Assembly: GCA_013400975.1 (NCBI GenBank)
Contig: WBMZ01012759.1
Coordinates: 62,001-126,000, forward strand
DNA length: 64,000 nucleotides
Direction: 5' to 3'
Source of the DNA: Atrichornis clamosus
Taxonomy: Eukaryota; Chordata; Aves; Passeriformes; Menuridae
This document shows, in pieces, positions 49,773-62,300 of the stretch; position 1 is the stretch's first letter; each line of letters starts with the position of its first letter. The translations under genes and the position numbers were made by a program. Under the pieces are notes generated by a model. It had not been told where the DNA came from. It worked only from the letters and a program-made list of their open reading frames with translations, and searched no databases.

Positions 49773-52700
49773 TCAGTGTGTGGAAAATTCTGTTCTAATC
49801 CTAGGACTGAGATGAAATGTTTTCCCCAAGGCCCAAAGCCTTTCAGTAATGGGTCAGTTCTAGAAATGAGTCACTGGGGTTGAGCAAGGGCTGACCAAAG
49901 TACAGCCAAATCATGCTGCTGATGCAAAAGTGTGTAGGGAGTGATGACAATTTGGGTTAAGAAATGAAGAATGAACTTTTCTCTAATCCAATTTTATTTC
50001 CAAAGAGCAACACTAAATATAAACCAAAAGCTTTCTCAAGAGGTTTATTCTGCTGTTCCTATCCAAAACAAAGTAGACATGTTGCTACTGAATAAAACCT
50101 CTCTTTTTCCTACGTTCTCCAGTGTAGTTTTAGTTTCCCAATCAATACAGCCCCTGTTCAGGAAAGTTATAATTTCTTCTGGTGTTGGCCATAGTTGTTT
50201 GGCTCCTTATCATCTGCGGAGCACAATCCTACTTCAAAGAGGCAAAAAGGTCCTCTGCAAGCCCTGGGGTGCATTCCTGCAGTTTCCTCTCTGTCATCGT
50301 GCAGAATTTATAAAGGCCTGGGGTTTTTTTGCAGACTGATGTGAAGGAATATAGAATATGGGCAAGTTTTCAGAGTATCCTGCAGTCAGTGTCCATGGCC
50401 CCCAGTCTTCAAGGTGTCTAACCCACGTTGGGCTGCACCCAGTGGGGGAATGGGGTAAGGGCAGAAGGCCTGCACACTGCTCCCTGCTGACACAAAACTC
50501 CATCAAAAGTCTAAAATCAAATTAAATGCACTTCCCTTTTATATTCAAATTGTTGTCCACTTGTATTGCAATGGCAATGGACTAGTTCTCACTGAAAGCC
50601 TTCCTTTGGCTCAAAGATCTGTTAAAAATCAAAATGCTTGTCTTACGGATCAGAAAACTTGGAGGTGGATATTCCTCAAAGAATAATTACACAGCTCTGT
50701 TAGGAGCAGAGGCCAGAGGACTCCAGAAGAGCTTCCCTGGCCATCAAGAGGAGTGGATAGAAAAGGGTGGGATGTGGATTGTAAAGAGGAGGGGGGTTGA
50801 GTCATGCTCAGCCCTATGTCAGAGAAATGATGTTCTCCCAGGAGATTTAGGGAGATGAATGAAACTCTCTGTATTCCTTACTTCATTTTAAGACTACTTC
50901 CTGATAGTCTATTTTGGCTTGAAGAGTGAATCTGTACAATTAATTCTGCTGCAATATTTTTTGTTGTTCTATTTTCACTAGTGTAGCTTAAAAAATCTAG
51001 CCCTGCAATAAATAACAGCTCAGTAAGCCCTGAGCTCCCTGTCAGTGAATCTCTTTTAGTGCCATCTGATTCATTTCTAAGGCTCCAGTTTCTCATTGTG
51101 GATTATTATTACATTTTACTGTTCTGAAAGATGATGTAGGTAATTGTACTGGTCCCTTAGCTAACTATAGATTCTTTTTAATTTCTTAATAATAATGAAA
51201 TTGCCATAGATGTCTTATAATGGTTTTTTTTCAGAAATAAACATTTAAGTAGAAGTTCACACAAAGTAATCATGGGCTGCCCTGTGGTAACAATTATAAT
51301 TAAAATATAACTGTTTGATTATATAATTGAAATTTCTTCCATTTGATTAGCTTGGATCCTTTCCATGGCCATACCCCTGTTTTTGAATAACTCAGCCTTT
51401 GTACACGGTGCTGGTAGGAACATTAATGCAGTCGTGGGCTGAAAAATACATGCCTGTTTCAATCCACAGTTGAATGTAAGAAGAAACAGTTGAATGTAAG
51501 AAGAATTGAACAAAATCTGGTTTGTGTGTAATTAGACGGCTGCACAGCTGTGCTAGAAATACAGGGCCAGTGCTTCATAAAAACCCAAGCAGACGGTGAA
51601 GAGCAGAGCTTGGGTCTCTCTGCTCCACCGATGACCGGTGCAACAACTTGCTCGTGGAGTTATGCTCACCCTTGCTCGTGGGTATTTTTTACTCATGTGT
51701 ATATTTATCATCAAAAGAGGTCTAGAGATAACTCCCAGGGCTCATCCTGTCCATTACTCTGCCCAAATGGCAGAAAATACGGGCTGTCTGGACTTCTTTC
51801 AAGTCTGCCCCAAGAACACTGCTATGAGATGGGATGGCACAGCATGGCATGGCTGGGACGTTCCCTGCAAGGGACCTAGAGAGAGGCATCTGCTTTGTGC
51901 ATCCCGGGGAGGTTTGGGGAATAGAGAAACACAAATATATTCACCTCTGGGAAGACTGAGGCATTGCTGGCAGTGGAGAGCTTTCCCAGTGGAGCCCGAG
52001 TGGACATCACATTCCTCCTCAACAGCTGTGTGGTGACAGCGTGCAAGGGTTAGGTGTAGGGGCCTGAACATAACTCACCCCAAATCACCCCTGAGAGCAG
52101 CACCAAAGGGCAATTGCTGTTCTTTTACCATAGTACAAGTGAGCTCAGAAGCTGTGAAAGGACACAGCATGTAGAGAGTAACTGATTATTTAATTTACAC
52201 AGTTTGCAATCAAATCAGGTTTATCTGGTAGTAGAAACATAGAGCAGCTCTAAATATTGCTGGAAATGCACAGAAGGAATAAAATAAATTTGACAGTATA
52301 ATTACAGCTTCTTTTTATGATTCCGTCAACATTATTTAAGTGCACATGAACCTGTGCTTTTACAAAAAAGCTTTATAAAAATCCCAAATTATATTGAAAT
52401 TTGGGAGAACAACGGAAGAAAAATCAAATTCTGTGTTTTGACTGTTTTATAGTGAATACAGATACAGTCCTATTGTAGTGCACTGCATACAAAGCATGAC
52501 ATTCTATTAAAGCATTGGTTAATGATTTCTTCATTTAATGAGAGTCATGTAAACAGAAAAGTTGGAACTTAACAAATTAAGTAAAGAACTGCAGAACAAA
52601 TTTCAATTCAGGTTGAAAGCTAATGAATTGAAATGTCAAGTCAATCATTTAAAAAAATTAGAATTCAATAGTTTAAAATCATTTAATCATTTTTATAATT

Positions 52701-55039
52701 ATTTTGTGACAGGGAAGGAGCAAAGGGTCAAAACACAAAACTGCAAGCATATTTTGGCTAATGTGAATATTGGAATGAAAGGTTTAGTTGCATTTCACCT
52801 GGAGTACATTAGTAACTTTCACAATGATTATTTTTCTTGCTTTCAAGGAAATTAAATAATCAACCAGCCAAGACAGTTCTAAAATAAGCAATTGACCCGC
52901 CACAGTATAGAAGGATTGATTATTCTATAGTCTTCATTTCACTTTACTAAATACACACCCGAGCAGACTTTCAGAGGTGTCTAAAGGTTAGCTCAGACAT
53001 TTTGAGCCCCAGTCTCAATGCTGTGAGTACGTTCAGTTCCCACTGAACTTTATAAAAGTGACCCACAGCTGAGGAAGCATCAACCCTTACCCACCTCCAG
53101 ACAGTGGGCACGACGTGGCACAGCTGTCCCTGGTGAGGTGGGGCAGGAAGAACATGTCAGGAGCTACCAAGTCCTTTGCTTTGGAAACGCAAGCATTTAC
53201 AGCCTTGCTAGGAAGTACAGAAATGCCAAACTGCTGCAAGAGTCATCAGGTTGCTTATTTTGTGGTTACAATCTTCTAAATATGAGAGGTGATTAATGAA
53301 TGAAAGGGTTGGCTAATCTTCAGTGCAGAGCATGGAAGGAACACCACGTCAGCAGCTGGGCAGCTCTCAGGTGCTGACGGCTTCCTGGTGTTACACTCAG
53401 TAAGAGATGAAGCTCTATTTTTAGAGAGGACATTGATGCCTCTGCAAAACTTCTGGAAGCTTCTTCATGCTTTGTCAAGAGCATGGGATAATATATTTTT
53501 GGTAGGTGCCTGTACAAGAAGAGAGGGTCAGCCACAGTGGGATTTGCTTGGTCTGTGCTCTGCGTTCAGGACATCCAGGGAATTCAGAGGGAACTCTGTG
53601 AGGGGCTGGTTGTCCAGCTGAGCTTCTTGCTTGCTAGGGCTCTCTGTGTCCTTCACTATTTAGAGAATAAACACTAGAGAACATCAAAACCATGCTCTGG
53701 ATTTGTTATGTTTGGGTTTTTTAGGAAAAAGAAAATGAGATTGTTTTCTAAGTAATATGATTTCTGACTGCAGCGCTTAGTGCTGGTGGTGATATGGGTT
53801 TTTGTTATTAGTGGACAGCAGAGAAAATAGCATGCTTGCTTCCTGGGTACTGTGTGATATAATTAAGGATACAAGCACACAAAATAATTGTCCTTAAGGA
53901 TGATGGGGTAAAGCCAGACTGGTACCATCAGTACCCAAGCACAGGAAAGCAGAAATGACTATCCTGAGACAGCAAATAAGATAAACAATATAAGAAAGTC
54001 TGTCAGATACCATTCCACGTGACATCCCCCAGCCCAAGACAGTCTCCAGTGTCACAGAAAAAATTAAATTCTATTGTACAAACCCACACTGACCAACAGT
54101 CCCAGAACAGCTTGCATTTGTCTTGCTGTGGTCAGCTTTTGGTAATTCATGTATCCTCCACAAACGCTTGTGCTGTGTGACAGCTCACAGACTGCACCCA
54201 GGAATGACAGGAATTACAGATGGAAAGGAACTGTTAACCTTGGCCCCACAGGACTGCTCTCCACTTCATATTTTAATGCAATGTGCAGTTGGCCCATTGT
54301 AGATGATCTGATATAGATGCTACTGTCACTTTCCCTCTTAGTCAGAAGAGCTCATCAATGACAATGGAACAGATTATGTTGCTGCCAATAGCAGCAGCAA
54401 TAGGAGAAATGCCTGCTGAAAATCTGCACCACGACTCTATAGGTTCTTTTGAAGGAAAACGACTTAATTATAGGGCTAGAAAATTACCATGGAATAATTA
54501 ATATGCTTGGTATTTACACTTAGGAAAGTGATTGTAATGCATTAAATTGGAATTAGCTACACTTATTTCAGTTACTAATACAGAGCCCTCCACACCACCT
54601 CTTGTGTGACCCCTCCAACATCTGTTTGAAAAAATGAAACCAAATCAGCCCACAGTTTCAGCATGATCTAATTGTAAATCTCCAGTAACTTCTTGGGTTC
54701 TATCCAAAACAACATGAGTTTCAATTTTTTCCAGTTTTTCCTTATGCTGGGAAGTCAACCACCCATGTTATTACTGGGAAACATGACCCTGTGTTATGTT
54801 CCCTCACTGAGGTCCTTGAGTCAATAATCCCAGCAGTGCCTCAGTGTTTTTAGAAGTCCTGTTCTCTTCTTTCAACATGCCTTACTCTCGACACAGTGCC
54901 AAATGTTACAACAAGTTTTTAGAGGTGCCAGAGTTATGATAATTAATGCTAAGAGAGTTGTAGAAAGGTTGTAAAAGCTCATACCTCAGAGTTTCAAACA
55001 CTTTCCCACTCTCAGAGATTAAGATGAACCCATCGAGGT
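49773..55039. other. Non-coding spacer
   Basis: AT-rich spacer without a recognised gene. The 122-codon plus frame at 49971-50339 and the 132-codon plus frame at 51638-52036 have no domain or convincing gene structure. A GGGG-T7 junction lies at 50320-50330. The stretch 54340-54570 is non-repetitive, rich in ATTA/TAAT cores and resembles a conserved element, which cannot be tested here. Confidence 0.55.
51466..51505. repeat. Exact 20-bp tandem duplication
   Basis: ACAGTTGAATGTAAGAAGAA occurs twice in direct tandem (51466-51485 and 51486-51505) with no mismatch. It is probably a recent replication-slippage duplication in spacer DNA. Confidence 0.95.
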
Positions 55040-55180
55040 GGGGCTAAATTATTCCCTTTTTGCCAGAACAGAGATTTCTTATGCCTTTTTTTAAGGGATC
55101 TGGTTCTGGCTGCTATCAGAGACAGGAAACCGGACTAGGTGGACTCTAGCTCTGATCTCATCTGGCAATTCAGATGCTGA
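55040..55180 (+). mobile_element. Old CR1 LINE 3' tail
   Basis: This segment follows the 3' end of an older amniote CR1 type. It has 'attattccctttttgccaga' near 55048, 'gatctggttctggctgctat' near 55097, 'cagagacaggaaaccggact' near 55117, 'aggtggactctagctctgat' near 55137 and 'ctcatctggcaattcagatg' near 55157. The usual wording is 'ggtactggccactgtcagag', then 'acaggatactggactagatg', 'gaccattggtctgatcc' and 'ggcaattcctatg'. Order and spacing agree throughout, but divergence is higher than in the three avian CR1 copies. It is a relic with no coding capacity. An A-run follows it. Confidence 0.75.
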
Positions 55181-57006
55181 GAAAAAAAAGGGAGACAGGC
55201 TTGTTCTGTCCCTAGCTTGTGGTTTCTATGCATACTAGCACAGAGATGGCCACAGCAGCTGGCAGAGCAAGGCCGTACCAGGTCATTGAGATTTCCAACC
55301 CAAAACTTTCAGTTTCGCTTCAAAGTGTGCAGACCTGTACTTCTGAATTCCCATATTAGCCACATTTTGCATGTTTAAAAGGTTTGACTCAGAAGACAGC
55401 AACCATAAATAATTGTGCAAAAACAAACCTTCACTGCATTTTGCACAAGTCAAGATCCTGTACCCCTTTTCCTCATCCTTAGCTGTGGTGCTCTTCCTCT
55501 GAACCTCCTGGAGCCTGCCAGCACAGGAGTTAGAGCAATATTTCGTCACCAGGAGTTTGCTACCTTCAGAAACAGGGCTGACATACATTTCATGTTTGTA
55601 TTTCCCTTTTGCACTTGTCTCACCCTGCATCAAGCCCCAGAGAGCAGGTTCTGATGAGGATGCTGCCCTTCTCAGGGCCTTCTTTCATGAGACAGTGCCC
55701 AACATGCTGTACCAGCCTTGGGCAGCATCAGTGTGGAGGGACCCTCTGTCGTAGGCTGAGGGGGGTTAATCTCCTTGGAAGACTTTCATTTTATTAGAGG
55801 GTGAGTTCCAACAGTTTTTCAGCATTGAGAAAGAGGTTGTGACCCTCTGACAAAATTTTGGCTGCAAAATGAAATTTCCTCTCCATGCAGGAAACCACTG
55901 GAGAGAATATTTCTATAATACTTCCATTCAAATAAATCCAGGTATTCCAGTAATTGTATGGTCTCCAGTAAAAATATCAAATAAACCTGTCATAGGCTTT
56001 TCTCCCAGATGCTCAGATACAGTCCCCTTTCACTGTGTAGCACAGCCTGCAATGCCACGGACATCCAAGGTTACGCTCCTGCGGTTCAGGCTCCGTGGCC
56101 CGTCCTGGAAGGAGACAATGGTTTCACTATGCTCCGGGGGCTGCACCTCGGCACTGCTCCTGCCTGCCCAGTAAATGAGGTCAGAGCAGCTCTCTCTGCT
56201 CATACCTTGGGTAACATGGCCTCTGGGAGAGAGCAGTTTGGACGTGATGCAATCAAAGCTCATCGCTGTATAATTTATTAACTTGCTTTGTGAGGCAAAA
56301 CCAGCACGGCTTGGAAAGGGTGTGCTCTGGAAGGAGCATACAGCAGCCACAACGGTGTAACTGTCTAATAAAATGTTTGTGCTGTTGGAAAGGTTTGCTG
56401 CAGAGGAAGATAAAAGACAAAGATCAATAAAATGTAAAAACCTTTACTTGGAAGCCCTCTGTCTTAAGAGGAGACAGGTCTGCTTAGCCAGGGCGTGGAG
56501 GGCACGTGTTCTCATGACTGCCTTTGTCCTCAGCCTCAGATCTGGCTGCCTTTGCTCCCTTCAGGTCCACGAAAGCTTCTCTTCACCCATGCCAAGGTCT
56601 TCCAGTGTCACACCTTGATAGAGCTCTCTTTGATACAGGAACATTTTACTGACTGTTGGTCACTTACTTCAGTTTTCCCCCACAGCAGCCCTCTCCACTC
56701 ACCCACCCAAATAGAGAAGGGCATTTTCAGCCTTTTACATGCAGCTCACAGCCTCAGCACAGCACCACAGGCTCAAGCCCCCCAAACATTTTAAACAAAC
56801 CACAGATGAAACACTAACACAAGTAGTAAATCTCAAAGACAGCTCAGTGATAGCATGTGCCGCTTTAGCTATGACATACAGTAGCTTAAAAAATTAGAAT
56901 TAGTTACGAATAGTAGATTTCTCACACTGCCAGACTGTATCATTTATCTTACATAATTTACTATATCATTTTCTCTTATAAACAGCTCAGAAGCTGAGAT
57001 TCGGTT

Positions 57007-57027
57007 AAAAACAAAACAAAACAAAAA
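57007..57027 (+). repeat. (AAAAC)n simple repeat
   Basis: About four A-rich units separated by single C bases (AAAAAC, AAAAC, AAAAC, AAAAAC). Confidence 0.8.
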
Positions 57028-57780
57028 CCAGAAATGGATTTAATACTTAACTGTTCCCTGGGGACCAAACTCATTCCTGATAGAAGTGGATGAGTTTGAC
57101 CTACTCTGGGCTGTTCACATCAGCTTTAATAAACTTTCCTCAGGGCTGGGCTCCGCCCAATCTGTTTTTCAGCTCCTCTCTGGATGACATCCTGTTAAAA
57201 TGAGAGTACCTTGACCTCCACTGGCAAGAGACAAAAGCCCTGTGTATTTTTCTTACTAATTGGCACAGCCATAATGACTTTCATTTCAATGCAAGCACTT
57301 TGGAAATATGAATTGATGGGTAGCAAAGTTCATTGATTAGCACTTGTGTACATGCACCTCTCCTCCTGGCACAGGTTTTACACATAATCACTCAGCGGTA
57401 ACCAGCACTTACCTATCAAAGGGAAATCCAGGAACATATGGGTGGACATCTACATGCAGGAAACATTTATCCAACCACATACTTGAGCATTAATTTTACA
57501 TACAGGAAGAGGGATTTCCCTTCTGATGGTGATAGTTCCTGTAACAAAGAGATGGAATGGTCTGAACAGTTTATACTATTTATTATTATGAAATGGGCAG
57601 GAGAAATTGAGTGACCTTCTGGGTTAATAAGAATTTTGAGCAATGGTTTCATTGAGATATAATTCAGTGTTCAGGAGGCATAAGTCTTACACCTTAATTA
57701 ATAATATATAGATATTTTAAAATAACATTTTAGGAGTATTAAATCTATTATCACAATAAGACACTTCAGTGTGTGAACCA

Positions 57781-57798
57781 GTGTGAATTAATTCACAC
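57781..57798. other. 18-bp perfect palindrome with homeodomain-like core
   Basis: GTGTGAATTAATTCACAC is fully self-complementary. Its centre, AATTAATT, carries paired ATTA/TAAT cores of the kind homeodomain proteins bind. The half-site GTGTGAA also occurs twice just upstream, at about 57769 and within the palindrome's left arm. The function is unknown. Confidence 0.85.
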
Positions 57799-59034
57799 CT
57801 AGTTGTATGGATGGCTCTTAGCCCTTTGGCCCCGTACTTGACAATATGTTAGGCTTGAATTAATGCACTGTAATTCACAGCTTGTCATGTCTTACTGCTG
57901 AAGCATATCCCTGAAGTGGCTTCACCAATATATAGGCTGGCTTCACACTTTCTCATAGAAGAATGGCTTCAGCTCCTCCCAGTCACAGCTACTCTCCAAA
58001 GCTGTGACCTCCGAGAAAGGCGTCACACGTCCCACTGCCGTCAGCTGCCATTCCCCATTCACAGAGCTGCTGCTCCTGCCTGTGCAGCCTCAGTGCTCAG
58101 GAGCAGGGCTTCCTGCAAAAAAAACCAGAGTACATTCAGATTTCTTGCTTCCAACATGGATATGCTGTTTGGAAAACAACAGACTCGTTGAGACACCAGC
58201 CTATACCTGGAGTGGGACTGTGGAATGGAACGTGGTATTGCACCAGCACAGGACTGGCAAATCTGAGGGCTCACAGACAGGGGAGAATAAGATTTCTCCT
58301 CCATTCTTGCTGAACAGAAATAATTCTGAATAAACCAGCCAAGACAGACAGTGACTCATCCACTGCAGGAATTGCTCAAGAGAACTCCATTTCATTGTGT
58401 GGGAAAATACTACCCCTGTAATACTGCTACAGACTGCAGCATCTTGATTTATCCTCATTCTAGAAGTGTTAAGTGCTCTTTTTTCCATCCACCTGGATGG
58501 TGGCCTCACATAACCTGCTTAGCTTTTTTGCTTATTCATTTGTTTGGTCAGCTGGCTGGTTGTGTTTCAGATGCACTTGATTCCATTTGACATTCCCAAT
58601 TTGGAGCTTTATGTGGAAATAGCAGAGTTGCTCCCACACTACTAAAGAGTAGAAAAGATCCCAGTTTTGTACTGAGCCCTCAGAAAAACAGCTGAGGCAG
58701 TGAAGTTTGGGAAGGAAAAAAAAAGAGAAAGAAAACATGTAAAAGCAAAGAGCTTGATAGGTGTGGTGATAAATCTGAATAAATAAATGAGGGTTGCTGC
58801 AAGACACGGAGGTAGCAGTTTTGCTGAGCTATGTTGGAAGAAAGCCCTGATTGTGTGCCAAAGCAAGAGAGCAGCTGTGAAATGCTGGGTGTGGGTACTC
58901 AGCAGTAATCTGGTTTAACCCTGTACATAATGATATAATGCAGTGTCCAGCCCATGCACGAGAAGTGCTAAAGCACACTAAGTAGGTGCCACACAGACAT
59001 AAAATATGCATAACCTGTTTCTTTCCTTCTGCAG

Positions 59035-59338
59035 TAATCCATGTGAAGACAGTATTCATTCTTCTGTCCATCTCAGGAACCATGAGAAGATAAGGCTGAA
59101 GTCTTGGTGTGATCAAAACCTCTCTCCAGAGCAGGTCACAGGGCTGTGTCCTTTCCTGGTGCTCTTCTCAACATTTCTGTCACATGGATCACCAAAGCTA
59201 CCCTTCAGTAACAGAGTGAAGACAGCTAGAAAATTGCAAAATACAACCACAACAACAGAGTTTACTGAGCCGCAAATTTTACAAAAATATGCATTTTCCC
59301 AGAAAACAAAAAATATCAGTGGAATTATTCAAATATAA
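59035..59338 (+). other. Frame after a strong acceptor-like site, possible terminal exon
   Basis: A branch-point-like TAAC (59011-59014) and a long pyrimidine tract end in CTGCAG, with AG at 59033-59034. This is one of the best acceptor-like sites in the window. The frame beginning NPCEDSIHSSVHL after the first base stays open for about 100 codons, to a stop just before 59341. An AATAAA hexamer follows at 59489-59494. Only weak donors (GTCACA at 59135) lie inside. The peptide ends in a T-run and K/Q-rich sequence and matches nothing I recognise. Chance is the likelier explanation. Confidence 0.15.
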
Positions 59339-62300
59339 GGGCATTTCCAAGGTTTTCAGCTCTGCTTTTTGGTTTTTTCCAGTTGTTAAGATCTATTTTC
59401 AAACGTGGGCCCCCAGAATAATTTATCAGCACCTTAATATAGATGGTTTTACTTTTCCTCAGCTGCCATTGATGTCACCTGTTCAGAAAATAAAGACCTA
59501 TTTTGTTAACAAAATTAAGTACATATTTAGAAAGATGGTATCAGGTATTTTGCTTTGAAAATGTTGTCAACATTGCTTTTGTTTCAAGGCACACCTCTGC
59601 TAATGCAGCATGCATATACAAAAGCTGATAAGTGACTATATACATCATGTCTGAATATATACACAAGTTCAATATTTCTATTTACAGGGTAAAGTAATGG
59701 AGTTGGTCTGATCTGAGAGAGGTTCTGCATGTAATTTCAGGGAATCTATGTTTAATTTAATAGGTCATGTATCTGTCTCAAGTGGGATTACAGTATCTGG
59801 TTTAAAGTGATCTACAGTATCAGGCTTATTATGTAGCTTTTATTTTTAGCAAGGAATGGATTTAACAGTTGACAGTCCTACTTAAGTATGAAATACATCA
59901 AATTTACAACCCAGGCCAGCCTGCTGGCTGTATTGCACACACCAGCTTACAAACAACCTTGGGACTTCCACTCGCCGGGTAGTTAGGGGCAGTGGGAAGT
60001 GGCAGGCTGCAGGCATAAAACCATCATGATCCTGCAGCAACCTGGGCTGATCTATGGAGCAGTATTGTTGGTGAGGTTGTAAAGCTGATTGGAGGACGGG
60101 TTGATCACTGCACTGGGAAAAGTTATGGAGCAAAACAGGGTAGAGGGAATCCAGAGTGAAAAATAGTTCATGCTTGAATGCCTTGAAAAAGTGTATCACA
60201 CACTCTGCTTTATACCTGATACAGCCAGAGCCGGGCTGCACTGAAGGAGAGAAAAACAAACAAGCAATAAAGAAATAACATGGGCATAAGATTTCTGAGG
60301 GATGAAGGGGAACATATAAATGTTTGCAAGGCACACCAGGGCAGAAGGAGAGTTTTCATGTGATACTGTTGTTCTGGGTTGCAATGTTTAAATGATTTGA
60401 ATACTGCAAGAGATCAAAAGATTATAATATTTCCTGTGATGACTGGCCACTCCCTGGATCTCTCCTTGTCTGTACCTGTCTATTCTTCACTACATCCATC
60501 AATGTAGCTGGTTTCCAGCTAGAAACCAGTAGCAGGAAGCTGAGTGCTGGTACAGTTTTAGCATAATGAGATGACTTTCATTTTGCTTGTGTAATAAGAG
60601 TGGCAAAACAGAGGTAAGTCATAAAGAGCTCATCTGTATTCTAATTAACTCAGCTTTTGCTTCTGGCCTGGTCTGTAGGTTTTGTTGGCACAGGAATGAA
60701 TCCTCTCAGGTGCAGAGAGAGAGGAGTGTAATATCTAGTCATCATAATTGCACCAGTGAAAGCTGCTATATAAACAGAATTATTCTGCTAAAATTGCACT
60801 TCTCCTAGGAAGCGTCTTCGACTTCTGCAAGTGGCTTTACTGGAGTGATATGAAACTTTCCTTGTGTGGCCTGGACACCTGAAGATTGCTGTGCCAGGAC
60901 AGAGCAAGTCTAGCTTGTCTGTATGAACAAAAGGGTTGCAGGGTAGCAGACATCATTTGGTCACTAGGATAAAATTTAGGAATTTTTTCCCCTTTATTTT
61001 AGCTCATTTATATCTAGATGTAAAATCAATGTCTCATGACGAGAAATAGAGCTATAAAATTTCTAATAAATCCATTTTTGAAGTGCAAGTTTTGCTCCTG
61101 AAAATGATTCCATAACAGAGTCATCACACAGTTCCATGTCTATCACTGAACAAATGTTAATTTGCAATTAAAATTTAGCTTTCCTAGTTGCCAGCTTTAG
61201 TAGCTCTCTACCCAGCCCAGACAGGGTCCACCTTCTCCACACATCCCTTCAAGCCACAATGACTTTCCAAGTTGCATTCTGTCCTGCTTCAAATGGATTC
61301 TCACACAGATGCAGTGAAATAGTGAGAATGGATGGGGCATAATTGCATCTTTCACATCAGTTTTGTACAAAAGGGAGTAAACCTGGTTCAGGTGACAGAG
61401 AAAATGCTGAGTTCACTTCTTTGGCTTTTAGGATTTGTTAACTTACGTATTTACTGAGGCTCAGTCTGTCCCTGGAGTTGGCTCCTGGGGATAACACAGA
61501 TAAGGAGGCCTGACTGTTTCCATGGGGTGGTCATTTTGACAGGGTGAATATTGGCAACAACTGGAATCTGTCTTTAATCTTCTGCTCTCTGAAAGGATAC
61601 AGCCCTGAACTAAACTCCACCTTCCCAACCACTGCACAGCAAGTTGGTTATTTCTGTAGGCAAGGTGGCATATTGGTGGCAGGAGGACATCCCTGCCAAG
61701 CAGATGATGTCCAGGAAAGTTTAATAGGCTCCCCACAGGTCCCAGACTTCCAATATCACTTTTGTAATAAATCCAAAACGTCACTTGTTAAATAACCCGA
61801 GACCTTTCTTGTAATCACCCAGGATTACATTAGAACATTAAATCAGACATAATTGGACTGTCCCATTTAGACATAATTTTAAGGTAAAAATAAAAAAAAA
61901 AATAATCAGACAGTAGTGTAATATATGTAATGAGAAATTTATTGCAGTTCCAAAAATATCTTCACTGAAAGTATAAAAGAATTTATGGGCTAATTTTTTT
62001 CCTGAACATAAAAAGAACTAACTAGAGTGTTTTAATCTGCAGCCACTGAAGTAAGCACTCTTTCTGACACAAAGGGTTTGCTTTTACTAACAGCAATTAG
62101 ATCTTTAGTCACCTGTAGAAGATAATATTCAAATGTTCCGTTCTTCACTGATCTTAACTCTTTAAATTACACTTTCTACTTGTTCTTGAAATAGCATCAA
62201 CATTACGTCATTGGCTTGGATATTTTGACATATAATTAACCTCACAACTGATTTCTCAAATGAAGGGCTTAGAATTAAGCTGGGATCTGTTGAACTAAGA

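Larger units (their letters stand above)
55181..59034. other. Non-coding spacer
   Basis: No gene recognised. The region has overlapping frames of 60-116 codons on both strands (55283-55633, 56009-56350, 58004-58509), with none favoured. An (AAAAC)n stretch lies at 57007-57027 and an 18-bp palindrome at 57781-57798. Confidence 0.55.

Noticed and set aside
59882..60334. 150-codon minus-strand frame
   Set aside because: No domain, no splice context and no repeat-derived similarity recognised. Treated as a chance frame.
61544..61800. Acceptor-like site followed by GEYWQQLESVFNLLLSERIQP
   Set aside because: The frame stops after 21 codons and no transcript support is visible. It reads like coding sequence but is too short to call.
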